64,000 nucleotides of DNA from Ruegeria denitrificans (GTDB lineage Bacteria; Pseudomonadota; Alphaproteobacteria; Rhodobacterales; Rhodobacteraceae), in NCBI RefSeq assembly GCF_001458295.1, contig NZ_CYUD01000007.1, positions 186,001 to 250,000 of the forward strand, read 5' to 3'. Position 1 is the stretch's first letter. Each line of letters begins with the position of its first letter. The position numbers and the translations under genes are program-made. The notes under the pieces were generated by a model that was not told the origin of the DNA, did no database searches, and was given only the letters and a program-made list of their open reading frames with translations. Below are positions 62,776-64,000 of the stretch, one piece after another.

Positions 62776-63034
62776 ACTTACCCGGACCATCTCGCGCGGA
62801 GTTACGGCTACTGCGGCCAACCCCATGTGGTGATCGTGACCTATGTCAATGACAGCTCTGCGGTTGTGGTGTCCATTGGGCTCACTTTGCTGGCCGGGTT
62901 GCGCGATTATGATTGCCGCATTCATGGACGGTTTGGAGTTGGGATGGCTGTCGGCGGCCCAAGCTCCATCTAGGAAGAGGCTCACGCTGAATGCGTCGGG
63001 TTTATAGAGGTTTTTGACCAGTTGGAGGCTTCAA

Positions 63035-64000
63035 ATGGCTGATGGATGTGGTTGCGACCAGCACGCTCAAAAATATCTGACGGTGCCCGAGGCACTGGCA
63101 CGGGGGCTGGCTATTGCCGATCCGGTGACCGAGACGGAAACGCTTCCATTGATCGACGCCATTGGCCGGGTGTTGGCCGAGGATTGCATCAGTAAAGTGG
63201 ACATGCCGGCCTTCGACAATTCGGCCATGGACGGCTATGCCATCCGCACGGCTGATATGAGCGATGGCCCCATTTTTAACCTGCCGGTTGCAGGGCGCAT
63301 CGCCGCTGGTGATACAGGCGCGCATTCGGCTCCAGCGGGTGCGGCGTTGCGCATTTTTACCGGTGCCCCGGTGCCCGCCGATTTCGACGCCGTATTGATG
63401 CAGGAGGATTGCGAGACTACCGCCGACGGCATCCGCTTTACCCGCCGTCCCAAACCCGGCCAGCATATCCGCCGCATGGGTGAAGACCTGAAGGCCGGCG
63501 CGCCGATCCTGCGTCAGGGCTGTGAGATTACGGCACGCGAAGCCGCCGCGCTGGCTTCGACCGGGTTTTGCGAAGTGACGGTATTCCGAAAGCTGAAGAT
63601 CACCCTCTTTTCCACCGGCAACGAGCTGCGACAACCCGGTGAACCGCTGGGGCCGGGCCAGATTTACAACTCGAACCGCTATATGCTGCGGGCCTTGTTG
63701 ACCAAGCCGTGGATTGACCTGACGGACAAAGGTCAGGTCGAGGATGATCCTGAACGGCTGGAAAAAGCCCTGCGGCAGGCCTGCGACAACGCCGATCTGA
63801 TTGTCACTACGGGTGGCGTTTCAGTGGGGGACGAAGATCACATGCCGCGTCTGTTTGCCGCCATCGGCGGGAAGACCGACGTGATGAAGGTCGCTATGAA
63901 GCCGGGCAAACCGATCATGTTCGGCCGTCGAGGGCGCGCGCTCTATATCGGGCTGCCGGGCAATCCGGTCTCGGCCTATGTGACTTGGCAGATCATCGGG
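63035..64000 (+). CDS. moeA: Molybdopterin molybdenumtransferase MoeA (incomplete at window end)
   Basis: 322 codons are visible; the gene runs past the window. GGAGG lies 8-12 bases before the ATG. MoeA features in order: LTVPEALARGLAIADPV, MPAFDNSAMDGYAIRTAD, GHxIRRMGED-type PGQHIRRMGEDLKAG, STGNELRQPGEPLGPGQIYN, VTTGGVSVGDEDHMPRL and YIGLPGNPVSAYV. It inserts molybdate into adenylated molybdopterin. The Cys-rich start (DGCGCDQH) is common in alphaproteobacterial MoeA. It is relevant to the orphan Mo-hydroxylase at 42.4-44.6 kb but not linked to it. Confidence 0.95.
   Translation, partial: MADGCGCDQHAQKYLTVPEALARGLAIADPVTETETLPLIDAIGRVLAEDCISKVDMPAFDNSAMDGYAIRTADMSDGPIFNLPVAGRIAAGDTGAHSAPAGAALRIFTGAPVPADFDAVLMQEDCETTADGIRFTRRPKPGQHIRRMGEDLKAGAPILRQGCEITAREAAALASTGFCEVTVFRKLKITLFSTGNELRQPGEPLGPGQIYNSNRYMLRALLTKPWIDLTDKGQVEDDPERLEKALRQACDNADLIVTTGGVSVGDEDHMPRLFAAIGGKTDVMKVAMKPGKPIMFGRRGRALYIGLPGNPVSAYVTWQIIG

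Noticed and set aside
62776..63034. Possible gene remnant between nadC and moeA
   Set aside because: Frames are short and interrupted; no convincing similarity could be seen.
1..64000. CRISPR arrays, tRNA, rRNA or riboswitches
   Set aside because: No regularly spaced direct repeats, cloverleaf with CCA-type end, or known riboswitch core was recognised by eye; a covariance-model search would be the decisive test.

Overview
The window looks like an accessory-rich stretch of a marine alphaproteobacterial chromosome, most likely Rhodobacterales (Roseobacter group). Reasons: a TRAP dicarboxylate-type transporter operon, the M81/MlrC and D-threonine-aldolase-like genes typical of these genomes, many LysR/AraC/RpiR regulators, an nadA-nadB-nadC operon followed by moeA, and an intergenic repeat with the core TGAATGTCCGSTTTGGGCTG. 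This assignment is an inference from gene content; no rRNA or tRNA gene is visible.

Layout. 0-1 kb: a small tyrosine recombinase with its own terminator. 1-9.7 kb: a membrane TPR adenylate cyclase, a methyltransferase, a secreted esterase, a topAI-yjhQ toxin-antitoxin pair whose antitoxin has lost its C-terminus, a second class III cyclase, a cysteine hydrolase and a DUF4345-DUF302 pair. 9.8-14.2 kb: small lipoprotein, DUF805, a secreted protein, a HIT fragment, an acyltransferase and a lone ParS/MbcA-like antitoxin. 14.7-16.6 kb: a TetR regulator and an Old Yellow Enzyme sharing three matching operator-like sites. 17.2-24 kb: GltS, then AraC divergent from an HlyD-DUF2955-FUSC efflux operon that runs into two decayed monooxygenase fragments. 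24.2-28.5 kb: orphan BMP-type binding protein, LysR, amidohydrolase and nucleoside deaminase, a plausible purine salvage group. 28.8-33.4 kb: MFS exporter with divergent SoxR and a textbook SoxR box, then VOC, DUF2000, LysE and Lrp genes.

33.9-41.9 kb: an RpiR regulator divergent from a seven-gene catabolic operon (TRAP DctQ-DctM-DctP, M81 peptidase-like hydrolase, D-threonine aldolase-like PLP enzyme, PfkB kinase, RidA). Three copies of a 15-bp palindrome lie in the divergent promoter region. The substrate is unknown. 42.4-47.3 kb: an orphan molybdopterin hydroxylase large subunit followed by a gene graveyard (GFA, LysR and short-chain dehydrogenase fragments).

47.4-55.8 kb holds the most striking system: a 2330-residue soluble hybrid histidine kinase with ten tandem GAF domains, followed by an Hpt protein and a response regulator whose output is a class III nucleotide cyclase. 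All phosphorelay residues are present, so this reads as a complete multistep relay from ten small-molecule sensor domains to a cyclic nucleotide. The cyclase lacks two canonical base-recognition residues, so its product is open. With the cyclases at 1.0 and 6.1 kb the window has three class III cyclases of different architecture.

56-64 kb: a luciferase-fold secreted protein, a second Old Yellow Enzyme with divergent LysR, then the core-genome NAD biosynthesis operon (nadA, nadB, nadC) and moeA, which runs off the end. This last part looks visibly richer in G+C than the rest, which suggests the boundary between accessory and core DNA lies near 59.3 kb.
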